This document shows positions 43,705 through 54,083 of a stretch of 64,000 nt of DNA, in pieces. Made by a program: the position numbers and the translations under genes. The notes under the pieces were generated by a model that did not search any database, was not told the DNA's origin, and saw nothing but the letters and a program-made list of their open reading frames with translations. Position 1 is the stretch's first letter, and each line of letters opens with the position of its first letter. Source of the stretch: Winogradskyella schleiferi (GTDB taxonomy: Bacteria; Bacteroidota; Bacteroidia; Flavobacteriales; Flavobacteriaceae). The DNA lies in the NCBI RefSeq assembly GCF_013394655.1, contig NZ_CP053351.1, forward strand, positions 2,882,501-2,946,500. The letters run 5' to 3'.

Positions 43705-45309
43705 TTATAATGAGGCTATTAATTCTTCGTTTATATGCAATTCCCTATCAGCTAAACCGATATCTTTTAAAAACTGATTTGAAAACAATTCAGCCATATC
43801 ACCACTTAACAAAGCGCTTCTACAAGCTATCCATTCGTTAATTTTTGAGGCATCAAACATGTGGTTTACTAAATCCGGAAACGTCCAATCACTATTTTTT
43901 CCCCAATGTATTGTAAACGGAATATTGTTTTGTTTTAAGACCTCAATCATTCGTCTTGAAAATTCTGTTAAGCTCATAATTTTTCTGGTCTTATTCCAAT
44001 GTACACCGTCAATTTCTAGCATACAGGTGATAGGAAACTTGGTGAACGCCAAAGTAGCCTTAGATTGTTTTACAAAACGCATAGCGAATATTCCAGGAAT
44101 TGGTCCTTCGTTTTTTGTTAAGTCTGCCATCAGTTTTAAAGCTTTTGAAGCATTTTTATGATCTACCCCAACTGAGCAGGCAAAGGCTGGACCTTGATAA
44201 GGTGCATCCCAAAAAATTTGAGGCAGTGTACCAATCAATTCTTCATCAACTTTTGGTAAAATTGTCTTTTCTAATCGTTTGACCAACCACGGAATACTTT
44301 TTGGAAATTTTTCTGCCATTTTAGTAAACAAATGAATTAAATCCCGATATAGAGATTGTTTGATTATTGGAAAAGGATCTTTATAATCTGCTACATAAGG
44401 TTTTTTGTACATCAATTCTACAACATAGTCCGATTCATCACTATATTGATTAATAAATACTTTAAAGTGGTAAGGCGTAATACCGAAACCTTGATCATCT
44501 GTTTCTTCAGGAATTTTGAACGTTGAATTTTTAAAATCCATTGTATCAGATAATTGAAGCGCAGTAGTCTTATCTATTTTTTTGACGTAACGTTTAAGCA
44601 AAAATCGAGGTTCGGACTCTAACACAATTCCATGTATAAACCCGAATGAACCTAGCCCAACTAAAGCGGCATTGAAAAGTTTATCATTCCTTATGATTCT
44701 GTTGCTTATTTTATTGGCAAATTCGTCATTCAATGCTGGCTCTGTATGACGTTCCAAATAAACAATATCATTATCATTCGGTCCAATAATTAAATTGAGA
44801 CCGACTACATAATCTTGCACTGATCCAACCTGTAATGCAGAACCATGAACTCCCGTTGAAATACAGCCTGCAATAGTTTGTCCGTTGCTTGCTCCTGTCG
44901 TTTTTAAGGATTTGCCGTGAGCGGAAAGGACTTCGGACACACGTTTAATAATGGTGCCGCATTCAAATAAAAATAGATTTGATGCTTCAAAACTAGTATT
45001 AGCATGAAGGTTTTCTTGAACGATTGGTATATGAATATTCATAAATCCATTGTAGTGCATCCTGTCTTTTTGACTCGCAATATGGTTCATGGACCATGCT
45101 GAACCATACGCTCTAAAACCATGGTCAGTATCATTTGTTTCATTGATAAGTCTTTGAATTTCCTGAGCAGCATCATTATAACGGTCTATTTTATCTGGCA
45201 TATTACCATCACCTTCCAACTCAGTCACGTAAAGTTTTTTCAACGGAAATGGTCCATTGTTATGTAAGGTATCCCATTTGTTTAATGTATGTGTTTTTGT
45301 TGTTGCCAT
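43705..45309 (-). CDS. FAD-binding oxidoreductase, aldonolactone-oxidase-like
   Basis: 534 aa, no signal peptide. FAD-binding type 4 (VAO/GLO) domain: residues about 110-185 hold KSLKTTGASNGQTIAGCISTGVHGSALQVGSVQDYVVGLNLIIG, the same region as TGTHGS in L-gulonolactone and arabinono-lactone oxidases. The C-terminal part has TIHWGKN, like the HWGK motif that contacts the flavin in that family. So a sugar-lactone or alditol oxidase chemistry is likely; the substrate is unknown. It is not expected to be a housekeeping gene, because it sits inside the CHAT cluster, 4 bp from the lipoprotein gene. Confidence 0.8.
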   Translation of the reverse strand: MATTKTHTLNKWDTLHNNGPFPLKKLYVTELEGDGNMPDKIDRYNDAAQEIQRLINETNDTDHGFRAYGSAWSMNHIASQKDRMHYNGFMNIHIPIVQENLHANTSFEASNLFLFECGTIIKRVSEVLSAHGKSLKTTGASNGQTIAGCISTGVHGSALQVGSVQDYVVGLNLIIGPNDNDIVYLERHTEPALNDEFANKISNRIIRNDKLFNAALVGLGSFGFIHGIVLESEPRFLLKRYVKKIDKTTALQLSDTMDFKNSTFKIPEETDDQGFGITPYHFKVFINQYSDESDYVVELMYKKPYVADYKDPFPIIKQSLYRDLIHLFTKMAEKFPKSIPWLVKRLEKTILPKVDEELIGTLPQIFWDAPYQGPAFACSVGVDHKNASKALKLMADLTKNEGPIPGIFAMRFVKQSKATLAFTKFPITCMLEIDGVHWNKTRKIMSLTEFSRRMIEVLKQNNIPFTIHWGKNSDWTFPDLVNHMFDASKINEWIACRSALLSGDMAELFSNQFLKDIGLADRELHINEELIASL

Positions 45310-45313
45310 AGCT

Positions 45314-45664
45314 TTAATTTGTTGGTTTCATACAAACATATTTTACTTTCAGCTTGCGTTTTTTACCAAAGGTTACGACACTTAAAAGCGATCCACCAAA
45401 AGTGTTTTTAAACTCTATGGTGTGTAGTTTCCCCGATTTGCATTTCTCTGTCTCTTTTATTAAATAAGTAAAGTCTTTTGAGGTGGCATCAATTTTAATA
45501 ACTGTGTCTAGCTCCACTACTTCCATACCTCTATAATAATCATCCCGTACCATTAATGGGTCTGGCTGCATTGCTCCATTGATGCTTCTAAGCCTCACGG
45601 AATAACAAGACGCCAGAAGAAGACAGACGGAAAGAAGTACTAATTTTTTGGTGATGTTATTCAT
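45314..45664 (-). CDS. Small lipoprotein
   Basis: 116 aa. SPII signal with lipobox LLASC (C20). The mature part (YSVRLRSINGAMQPDPL...DDYYRGMEVVELDTVIKIDATSKDFTYLIKETEKCKSGKLHTIEFKNTFGGSLLSVVTFGKKRKLKVKYVCMKPTN) is basic, with two cysteines. No known family. Third gene below the CHAT gene in the cluster and 4 bp from the flavoprotein gene. Confidence 0.75.
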   Translation of the reverse strand: MNNITKKLVLLSVCLLLASCYSVRLRSINGAMQPDPLMVRDDYYRGMEVVELDTVIKIDATSKDFTYLIKETEKCKSGKLHTIEFKNTFGGSLLSVVTFGKKRKLKVKYVCMKPTN

Positions 45665-45709
45665 AATTACTTATTTTTTTGGTTGGTCATTATGCTCTAA
45701 AAAAAATCT

Positions 45710-46945
45710 CTAAACCGATTTTAATTTTTCTAAGGTTTCAGTTGCATATTGTGCGCCGAAACTTTCGGATAAACCCAAAGATTCCTCTCTTCCCAAAGTG
45801 TAATATAAATTCGTTACATTTTGTGGCGCATAGCACAATACCAAATCCGTAAATACATTATAAGCCCCTTTCGTTTTTTTATTTGAGCTCGTTAATCCAC
45901 TATAACTTGTGGATGCAAATTTGGAACAGTCCTGCAATTTATTTTTATGGTTTAAATAACTTTTGCCAGCAATAACCTGACAACCCGCTGAAAAATTAGA
46001 ATTTCCGATGCCTGTCCAATGAATATTTATAGACGGATTTACCCGAAGTCCTTTAACGCTGCCTGAACGGTCTGTGAACATGACATCCTTAGCTGTATAA
46101 GCGTTATCATTGTCCCAATCCCTTATGATCATCACGCCATTCCAGTTGGCTGGTTTTAATGCCCTGTATATTTTCTTTTCCACGGATATTTTGTGCCATC
46201 CAAAGCGATAACGATGTTGCCCTTCAATTAAAAACGCTTCATCTTTTCGTCCTGCCATATTTACGCTGGCATCTGTTGAGCCCCAAAATGTGAATGCCAT
46301 TCCATTGATGAGTAATACGAATAAGTCATCATTTTCTCGTCGTATAGCACTTTCTGTCTGTTTTCTCCTGATGCCAACAAGATGAATATCATTAGTATCA
46401 AATTTCCATTCTGAAGGTTTTTTTGTGGAATAGGTTTTCGATAAACTATTCAGATGTTTTAAAATTGGACCAGGATTATTGGTGTAATGCTCTTTGGCAT
46501 TATGTAATAATTGCATCCAATTGGCATAAGCTTCCGAAGGTTTTTTACTTGTTGAACTTCCCCATTCCGACACTTTATTTTCTTTCTGCCAACGTTCAAT
46601 GTGGCTCATGGTACCACTTCCCACAATACCATCTGGCACCATGTTATCTTCACTTTCCATAGTGCGGACATATTCTTGAAATAATCGTACAGCAGCTTGG
46701 GTCACGTAACCAAAAACACCATCAAAAGCAGCGCGTGGCATAAACCCTGCCTTAAATAGAAACTGCTGTAATTTTAAAACGCTATTATCTGTACCTTCTC
46801 TAAAAGTGCGCCATTTCGTTCGGTCATCATCCCGAAACGTTACTTTATTAATAAGTAGACCATCAATATGGTAAGGTTTCAAAAAATCCTTTCTGTTCTT
46901 TGGTCTTTTATTCTTATCGCAACTTCCTAAATATAATGCAGCCAT
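45710..46945 (-). CDS. Peptidoglycan-binding protein with L,D-transpeptidase-like SxGC motif
   Basis: 411 aa, no clear signal peptide. A PG_binding_1 domain covers about 55-120 (SVLKLQQFLFKAGFMPRAAFDGVFGYVTQAAVRLFQEYV...VPDGIVGSGTMSHIE). The second half ends in H309-W-T-G-I-G-N-S-N-F-S319-A-G-C322-Q, which has the spacing of the YkuD L,D-transpeptidase catalytic motif (H-x-S-x-G-C). Such enzymes cross-link or cut peptidoglycan. The overall C-terminal domain is not a standard YkuD, so this is a hypothesis. 3 bp from the CHAT gene, so strictly coupled. Confidence 0.6.
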   Translation of the reverse strand: MAALYLGSCDKNKRPKNRKDFLKPYHIDGLLINKVTFRDDDRTKWRTFREGTDNSVLKLQQFLFKAGFMPRAAFDGVFGYVTQAAVRLFQEYVRTMESEDNMVPDGIVGSGTMSHIERWQKENKVSEWGSSTSKKPSEAYANWMQLLHNAKEHYTNNPGPILKHLNSLSKTYSTKKPSEWKFDTNDIHLVGIRRKQTESAIRRENDDLFVLLINGMAFTFWGSTDASVNMAGRKDEAFLIEGQHRYRFGWHKISVEKKIYRALKPANWNGVMIIRDWDNDNAYTAKDVMFTDRSGSVKGLRVNPSINIHWTGIGNSNFSAGCQVIAGKSYLNHKNKLQDCSKFASTSYSGLTSSNKKTKGAYNVFTDLVLCYAPQNVTNLYYTLGREESLGLSESFGAQYATETLEKLKSV

Positions 46946-46948
46946 GTT

Positions 46949-49900
46949 TCAATTATTTAATAGATTTTCCAATTCGATTTTTATAGCATCCAAACATTCT
47001 AAAAGCTCAGCATCCTTTACATAATGACGCAAGAAATCGATTTGTAAAATTTCTATCTTAATATATCTCGGACTATAAATTTGATTGAATATTTCATTGT
47101 ACCAACCTAATATTTTTTGATCGTGATGCGTGTCGTTGGTATTTGAAATCAATAAAATCGCATAGCTCATTTCGGTCATTCCTATAAGGACAGAAATGTC
47201 TAAATCAGCTTTATCAAAGTCATCCAATTCTTGGCGATAATCCGTTAAATGTTTTACCAAGTCCGTAACATCTTCAAATGCTTTGTTAGTTTTCAATCGG
47301 TCTTTTAATTTTATATCACCTAAGGTTTCCAAAATATGACCGACCATCAAAATGTTGGATAAAGCGTCCAAATACTGTCCACTGTATTTATCACTTGCCA
47401 TTTCCATGGCTTCGTTATAATAACTATAGGCTATTTTTAATTGCTCAATTTCTTCTTTTTCGTCTAAGTGTTTTGCTGTTAATTTATAGGCATTTCCTAC
47501 GATATTCAATCGGCTGGCATTTCGGCCAGCGAGTGTAAGCAATCGAATTTCATTTAGATAGTCTACAATAACGTTTCCGACCGCATCTTTCTTTTTGGAT
47601 TTTTTAGCGGCTTCAACGCTACCTTCTAATCGGTAGGATTGCACCAAACAATATTGCTCTAAGGCTTTTATGGAATAATTGCCATTATCAAACTGAAATA
47701 AGCCCTTATATTTTTGAAAGGCGACTTCAATATTTCCCAATTCATCGTAAATAAGTGCTTCTTTTTCCAGCACCATGGCATCCAATAAATTTGAAGCTTC
47801 TGCCCTATCAATGTAGGTATCGAGCTTCGCCAATGCTGATTTTTCTTCTTCTTTTTTATCACGAATTAAAATCAACAAATTATCCAAATCGGTATGCACT
47901 TGAGACGACACTACGTACTCTTGATTGTTTCGATCTAATTTTTGTCTGTCATTGAATTTATAGAATTGGTTGCCATAACATTGATACGCTCCCCAAGTAT
48001 TACTATGTTTATGTTGCTGATAACATTCCAATCTGGCAAATTGTACCGCACTTCCAAAATCGTAACCTTGCAGCATGCGCTCATAAAAGGTTTCGGAGAA
48101 CACTTTGGCGGCAGAATCATCCACACCCCAACCTGCTATTACAATCGCTTTGACACCCATTTCAATCAATTGTGTTCCTATATTGGCAGCCAAGCGATAA
48201 CGATTTTGGCTATATTTATCATCCTTTCCATTTACAACGCCCGAAAAACAACAGTTGATAAAGACAAATTCCGGTACATAGCCCAACTGGTTGATCATCG
48301 CAGGATCGATACAAATTCCGCTTCCTATGGCGATTCCAATATTATTATTTTCAGGATCATAAATACCGTGTCCCGCAAAATGCATCATCATATAATGCTT
48401 GCTGAACAATTCCATCATAATGTTTTTGGCATTGGAATGTAATAACGAATTAACCTTATAACCTTCCTTTGTCAATTTGCTAGACACCCATTCCGCTTCT
48501 GCCTTAGCTGCTGGAAGTGGCGACAAACCTTCTTGGTCATAAACTGGATCACCAACTACAAATGCTTCCTTATTCTGAAATCCAACTTGATTAAAACGCG
48601 TGGTATCTTCCGAAATCAATTGCCTTATAAAACTCGATGTTACCGAAGCTGGAATTTCAGTAGTGGTATTGTCATGCAATAATTCCCATGGAATTTGGGC
48701 TGCAGATTTATCTAACTTTAAAACGAGGTTATTTTGATTTCTGAAGGTGTTTTTGAAATCATTAGGAATCAACATTTCAAACAAGGATTTTGATAGGCGC
48801 TCATCCCAATTTGATGAGACAGACATTTCTTTCAATAGATGGTTAATTTTATTCAATCCGATGCCAACCATTTCCTGTTCTACTCTTGCCAAACCGTTTG
48901 AAGCAAAATATCTGAATCCGCTTACCGCTTCTTCGTCTTTTCTAGATTCATCGGTGACTTTCACGCTATTAATGTGAAGGTTAAACCACCAATCATAACT
49001 ATAGTTTGCGAATATTTTTTTCTTTTTCGCACCTGGTCTTCTGGCAATACCTTTATCATAATTAAATGTTACCCGATTATCGGTTCTATATAATCGTGTT
49101 AAACTAAAATAAGCCTCACTTGCCACAGATTCATAGTAGTTGACAATTTCGATGTCTTTTATCAATTTTAAACCTTCACCTGTTTCCTTGATCTGTTTAT
49201 TCGCCTCTGCAACACCCAATAAAATACCTTTCATGGAATCTTCAATAGGTAGTTTTCCGTAACCGATTCCCATTAGCACGAAGGAAATTCCGGTCGCATA
49301 CTTTTTGGCACTAGGTAATGTATAATTATCGCGCATAAACATGGCATATTTTAGCACAGCCTGCTTTACGGTTTTGGACAGCACATAAGACGTTAAACTA
49401 CCTGTGCTTCCTAATCCACATACTATGGCACCTTTAGGTTTTGTTTTGAGGTTGAAAAACACCTCACTCTCGCCAATTTCGCCAGGATAGTAGCCAATAC
49501 TTAAGCGTTGGGACAATCGATTATCCAAATAAGAGTCCAGCGCTTTTTCAGAACTTAGAATTAAATCCATAAAGAAATGTCCAACCATTACTGGATAGGA
49601 TGACATCTTTAAATCGCCATGAATAATCTTTACATTGAAAAATTCAGCTTCTGGCTCAATGGTTTTATGCGTACCAAATAAAGCATCTACAACGGCTTTG
49701 GAATCGTAAAGGGGTTCTGGCGATTCAAATACTTCAGAGATGATTTCTCCACTTCGGGATGCTGGTTGCTGATTGCTCAATCTATTGGTAGCACCTGTTT
49801 CCAGTATATCTGAAATCCCATGAAAAATATAATCTTCATTCGCTAAATCGCCATGAGAGGTATGCGTATAATATAAATTTGGTGTGTTGAGCAATTGCTT

Positions 49901-52321
49901 AGGAATTCCTGTTTTCCATGTCACGCTGCCATCACCATGCGACGTGGCTTTGTAAACTAATTTTTCGTTTTTTGAAAGCCAACGATCTTTAAATTCATAA
50001 TCAAAAACCGTTTGATCCGACTGGCCACAGATGTAATAAATATTCCTAAAATCATCGTTGTCCAATTTCGAATTCAAAAATGTTCTGATATTATCCCTAT
50101 AGGTTTTAAAATCCTTTAAGGCTTGCGCATTGTCCTTTGGATCTGGCATGTGCTTTAGATCCGTCTTAGCATCCAAATTTTTCCAAAAGTTTTGTTGCCA
50201 AAATGGACGCTGTGTGTCATCACCTTCTATTGGCAACAATTCGAAAACCCCTGGATAATTCCAAAACACCTCTAAAAGTTCTTTACGGTTGTGTTTAAAA
50301 TCTATAAAAGCTAACTGTTTTACACGTTTACTGTGACCAGTCAGCACTTCCATAATCAAATAAGACCCTAACCATGGCGTACCCAACATAATGAATCTAT
50401 TATGTACATTTTCCTTGAATTTAGACCAGGTATCTTCATAATCCATCATACATTGTCTTACCACCAAACCACCCATGGAATGCGCTACGATGTGAATTTT
50501 TGCGCTGCTGGTCTGCAAATACTCTTCCAATTGTTTTTTCAAATCCTCTGCAGCACCTTTGACCGACTTTCTCCAATCAAACTGAAAAGTAACCACATCA
50601 TATTTTTCCGATAAATGATCGGCCAAGCCGTAATAGTATTTTTTTATGATCCCACTAGCGGCAACTTTTTTCGCATTAATACCTAACTTTTTTACAATGG
50701 CGCCTCGATTCAACTCAGGCATATCTACCCATTGCTCTTCGTTATTGTTAGCAATGGTCGATCCAATGATGCCTGGCACAATAATGACGATATCCTTGGT
50801 AATGGTTTCTGGTTTTTTCTTGAAACCTTCCATGGATAAGGGATCGAGCAGAATACCGCGTTCGCCTTCAGTATAAATGTGCTTTTTAAATAAAGTCGTC
50901 GGGTTATTGTCATTGGCATTTAAAGCCTCGACTATGGCGACACTTGAATTATCCGCAGAAAAATAATTGAAATGGCTCGTTGTTCCTCCTTTTGCCAAAA
51001 ATTTGTAAATCCCCTCTTTTCTTTTAATACCGTGTTTCATGCGATGTGTATCCACGACCAAATCATTATCCACACGATAAAACAGATTTGCCAAAATAAC
51101 TTTTAAGGAATTGAAATTGATACCTCCAACATCTGCATCACCAGAAATATTATACAGATCACTTACTACTGAAGTATCCGACGCATTCATCATTTTTTGA
51201 AAAAGCGATTCAGGCATCATGGCATTCAGTCCTGGTAAAACTTCAGGATTTTCCTTTTGGCTTACCAGTTCCAATAAAAATGCTTTTACCGCATGATAAA
51301 TCGGGTTTCCTGCGCCAACTGCCAATACAACTGCATTTAAAAAGAGATTGAAAAAATGATCTACACGACGTGATAAAATCGTAGTACCGCTTGCAGGTGC
51401 AGCCACACGGACGACTTTATTTACGGTGATTTTTTTCTTTTTGGCCATCTCATTGATGGCATTCATTAATTTGTGATTGTCTTCTTCATTGTCATCATCA
51501 TCCAGAATACCTATTTCAGTTTTACTAAAACCTATAATTGGATTTCTACGATCACATTTCGCCAAAATATCGGCAACCAACCCACCTCTGGAATGACTCA
51601 ATATATCCAAATTGCATTCTTTAGTACAGTCCTTTAGAAAATCCAATGCATTTTGAAGCGGACTAACAGAAAGCGTATAATGTTCTAAAGCCAAAATTTT
51701 GTTGTCGTAAATGCTCACCATATCATTCCATGCCTCGTTATTGTCGTTCAGTTTATGAAAGGCATCAATTGTGGTGGACAAAGTGCCATGCAACAGAAGT
51801 AAAATAGGTTGCGTAATATCAAAACTATTGGTGTTTTCGACCCTAGTAAATTTCGCATCTATTTGATACAAACCAGGATGGGATTGTACGCGTTTATCAT
51901 AAGCTTTTGCCAGCTCTTTAATCCCTAATTTTGCGATATCTTGTTTGGTCACTTTAGGTTTAAAAACGCTAAACACTTTGACCATGGCCCGTTTTATAAT
52001 GCCACGACTTTCATTTTCGGATAAGATTTGAATGTCAAAAACATAATCATCACTTGAAAGTGAACGTTTTGCCAATACCTTTTTTCCATAGATGTCCTGT
52101 ACATCTTCAGGATGACCTATCCACTCTGTATCGTCAGCAAATTGAAGTGCCACAATATCGTGTTCATCAAAATGAACTTCATTCACTTGATTTTCAGAAC
52201 GTGTTGAAGACACCTCTATATATGATTTAAGTTCATATTTCTGGTCGAGTGTTTTTGGGACGATGTAATCAATGGATGACACCTCACGCTCTACTCCTGT
52301 TATTTTTGCTATTTTGCTCAT
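46949..52321 (-). CDS. Giant dual alpha/beta-hydrolase and CHAT-protease protein
   Basis: 1790 aa, no signal peptide. First alpha/beta-hydrolase (about 170-460): LLLLHGT then SHSRGG with nucleophile S244. Second hydrolase (about 508-840), LCAT/PGAP1-like: VIIVPGIIGST, then AHSMGG with nucleophile S615, and GDGSV and SHGD as Asp/His candidates. A domain of about 860-1180 is unassigned. A CHAT caspase-like protease lies at about 1180-1460: IPWELL, HFAGHG with H1318, and FINCCFSG with C1358 (dyad intact). The C-terminal 330 residues are helical and TPR-like. CHAT enzymes in bacterial defence are usually switched on to cut a partner. Two lipase-type modules in front are rare. Confidence 0.8.
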   Translation of the reverse strand: MSKIAKITGVEREVSSIDYIVPKTLDQKYELKSYIEVSSTRSENQVNEVHFDEHDIVALQFADDTEWIGHPEDVQDIYGKKVLAKRSLSSDDYVFDIQILSENESRGIIKRAMVKVFSVFKPKVTKQDIAKLGIKELAKAYDKRVQSHPGLYQIDAKFTRVENTNSFDITQPILLLLHGTLSTTIDAFHKLNDNNEAWNDMVSIYDNKILALEHYTLSVSPLQNALDFLKDCTKECNLDILSHSRGGLVADILAKCDRRNPIIGFSKTEIGILDDDDNEEDNHKLMNAINEMAKKKKITVNKVVRVAAPASGTTILSRRVDHFFNLFLNAVVLAVGAGNPIYHAVKAFLLELVSQKENPEVLPGLNAMMPESLFQKMMNASDTSVVSDLYNISGDADVGGINFNSLKVILANLFYRVDNDLVVDTHRMKHGIKRKEGIYKFLAKGGTTSHFNYFSADNSSVAIVEALNANDNNPTTLFKKHIYTEGERGILLDPLSMEGFKKKPETITKDIVIIVPGIIGSTIANNNEEQWVDMPELNRGAIVKKLGINAKKVAASGIIKKYYYGLADHLSEKYDVVTFQFDWRKSVKGAAEDLKKQLEEYLQTSSAKIHIVAHSMGGLVVRQCMMDYEDTWSKFKENVHNRFIMLGTPWLGSYLIMEVLTGHSKRVKQLAFIDFKHNRKELLEVFWNYPGVFELLPIEGDDTQRPFWQQNFWKNLDAKTDLKHMPDPKDNAQALKDFKTYRDNIRTFLNSKLDNDDFRNIYYICGQSDQTVFDYEFKDRWLSKNEKLVYKATSHGDGSVTWKTGIPKQLLNTPNLYYTHTSHGDLANEDYIFHGISDILETGATNRLSNQQPASRSGEIISEVFESPEPLYDSKAVVDALFGTHKTIEPEAEFFNVKIIHGDLKMSSYPVMVGHFFMDLILSSEKALDSYLDNRLSQRLSIGYYPGEIGESEVFFNLKTKPKGAIVCGLGSTGSLTSYVLSKTVKQAVLKYAMFMRDNYTLPSAKKYATGISFVLMGIGYGKLPIEDSMKGILLGVAEANKQIKETGEGLKLIKDIEIVNYYESVASEAYFSLTRLYRTDNRVTFNYDKGIARRPGAKKKKIFANYSYDWWFNLHINSVKVTDESRKDEEAVSGFRYFASNGLARVEQEMVGIGLNKINHLLKEMSVSSNWDERLSKSLFEMLIPNDFKNTFRNQNNLVLKLDKSAAQIPWELLHDNTTTEIPASVTSSFIRQLISEDTTRFNQVGFQNKEAFVVGDPVYDQEGLSPLPAAKAEAEWVSSKLTKEGYKVNSLLHSNAKNIMMELFSKHYMMMHFAGHGIYDPENNNIGIAIGSGICIDPAMINQLGYVPEFVFINCCFSGVVNGKDDKYSQNRYRLAANIGTQLIEMGVKAIVIAGWGVDDSAAKVFSETFYERMLQGYDFGSAVQFARLECYQQHKHSNTWGAYQCYGNQFYKFNDRQKLDRNNQEYVVSSQVHTDLDNLLILIRDKKEEEKSALAKLDTYIDRAEASNLLDAMVLEKEALIYDELGNIEVAFQKYKGLFQFDNGNYSIKALEQYCLVQSYRLEGSVEAAKKSKKKDAVGNVIVDYLNEIRLLTLAGRNASRLNIVGNAYKLTAKHLDEKEEIEQLKIAYSYYNEAMEMASDKYSGQYLDALSNILMVGHILETLGDIKLKDRLKTNKAFEDVTDLVKHLTDYRQELDDFDKADLDISVLIGMTEMSYAILLISNTNDTHHDQKILGWYNEIFNQIYSPRYIKIEILQIDFLRHYVKDAELLECLDAIKIELENLLNN

Positions 52322-52323
52322 GG

Positions 52324-54072
52324 CTAGTTTTTTATGGTATTCACTGGCAATCCCGGAAGATTAAATGGCAGGTTAATGCCAAAAAACCAATAGAAGTTAT
52401 CAATGGTTGTGTTATAGTTGATGCCAACACTTATGATATCTTTAAAAGCGGTTGTGATTACTCCGACGCCAAATTCGGGCGAGCCGTCGGTATTAAAATC
52501 GGGCGAAGCGAAATTGAGTCCGACTCCAAAATCCAAGAATTCATTATAGAAATACGATTTACTAGAACCGAATTTTAGCAGTATAGCTGCGGAAGGTGCA
52601 TAAAAGAAATCCCGATCGGATTGAAGATTTAAATCATTTTTATGGAACGGATTAGCAAAAATTAATCCGACAGCGACTTCCGAACGTGCACCGATAAGTT
52701 GCATGGTAAATTCCCGTTGTTCTAAAGTAAAAATTTGTTCTGGTGCATTTTCAACTGTAGAAGGCAATCGTAAAATCATTTCAATCAACAATTCATCACC
52801 ATTTTGGCGATTCCCTGTGCCTTTAAGATTTATGTATCCTTTTTCAGGAAGATTGTCCAAGGAAAAAGAAATCACTTCGTCTCCTATTGATTTATTGGCG
52901 ATATAGTTGGACTGTAATCCAAAAAGTAAGGCTATGCCGTTTTCGAGTTTTTTAATGTTGGCTTGCACTTCTCCATAACAACTATTAAACTCATTCATTA
53001 AGGGTGCAAAATCAGAAGCAAGATTGGTTTGACTGACTAAGGTCTTAAAATCTGAAATGGTTGTATCTATATTTTTTAGACTTTCAACTACAGACAACAC
53101 CTGATCTTTAATAGTCAACAACGCCGCAATATTCCATTGACTTAATTCTGTTTTCAAAAGGTGATAAAGCGTTTCAAATTGATTGATTACGGCCTGAATC
53201 TCTATAATTTTGGCTTTTATTTCAGCAGGAACGACATCATTTAACTCTATATTTTGAACAAACTGAATGCTATTATTTTTAAACGAGACGACACAAGAAA
53301 TACTTCCAAATTCGTTTAATAACTTCGCTTTTAGCGTTTGGAAGAGCTGAAATTCCCTTTCATTATTTTCCCTTGCAATTTCTGTAAGGGCTTCTAGTTG
53401 TTGTTGCTCTTCAACAGACAGACTTGTCACCCATCGTTCTACGGTAAAATAATCGCGATTGGAATACGTATCGTAATTTTGAATATGAACGCGGTCGCCT
53501 CCACTTTCGTCTTTTTTATAGGCCACGACGCTGACTTTATATTTGTCCGCTTCAATCGTCTTTAACTCTGATTCAATACTCAATATGTCATTATTTAAGT
53601 TTGAAAGAATATAAGGTTCAGGAAGATTTCCTTCTGCAAAGGCTTGGGTAGTAAAAAATTCTGCAGTTAATTCATTATATCGAGAAGATAGAAAGGGGTC
53701 TGATTGTATGTCGTTTAAAAATCCGTCCATAATCTCAAAGAAGGTCTTTTGTTCTTCTGCCGTTGTCATTTGGTTTTCTAGAATTGAAATTACGGCACTC
53801 TGGTTGCGAAGTGCCTGTTGTAAGCTTATTAACTTAGATTCTAATTCTACAGTCTCATTGAGTTGTGGAAATTGACTTTTTATAATCTCAAGTAGCTTCG
53901 ATTTTGAAACCTCAACTTCTAGCGTACTGTTAATTTCAACAATTTGAGCCGCAACAATAGGAATTGCACGCGAATCTCCTCTGTATGTTTCTGTTACTGA
54001 CAGAATTTGTCCATACATATTCGCAAACAAGCCAAATAAAACAAGTGTTACTGTATATTTTGAAAAATTCAT
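52324..54072 (-). CDS. Secreted coiled-coil protein with beta-strand C-terminus
   Basis: 582 aa. Signal peptide (YTVTLVLFGLFANMYGQ). Residues about 50-390 are coiled-coil and helix; the last 190 alternate polar and hydrophobic strands (FTMQLIGARSEVAVGLIFANP, SYFYNEFLDFGVGLNFASP, FGVGVITTAF, ISVGINYNTTIDNFYWFFGINLPFNLPG) as in an outer-membrane beta-barrel. No known family. Located 2 bp upstream of the CHAT gene start, it is probably its envelope partner. Confidence 0.65.
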   Translation of the reverse strand: MNFSKYTVTLVLFGLFANMYGQILSVTETYRGDSRAIPIVAAQIVEINSTLEVEVSKSKLLEIIKSQFPQLNETVELESKLISLQQALRNQSAVISILENQMTTAEEQKTFFEIMDGFLNDIQSDPFLSSRYNELTAEFFTTQAFAEGNLPEPYILSNLNNDILSIESELKTIEADKYKVSVVAYKKDESGGDRVHIQNYDTYSNRDYFTVERWVTSLSVEEQQQLEALTEIARENNEREFQLFQTLKAKLLNEFGSISCVVSFKNNSIQFVQNIELNDVVPAEIKAKIIEIQAVINQFETLYHLLKTELSQWNIAALLTIKDQVLSVVESLKNIDTTISDFKTLVSQTNLASDFAPLMNEFNSCYGEVQANIKKLENGIALLFGLQSNYIANKSIGDEVISFSLDNLPEKGYINLKGTGNRQNGDELLIEMILRLPSTVENAPEQIFTLEQREFTMQLIGARSEVAVGLIFANPFHKNDLNLQSDRDFFYAPSAAILLKFGSSKSYFYNEFLDFGVGLNFASPDFNTDGSPEFGVGVITTAFKDIISVGINYNTTIDNFYWFFGINLPFNLPGLPVNTIKN

Positions 54073-54083
54073 AAGACTTGTGT

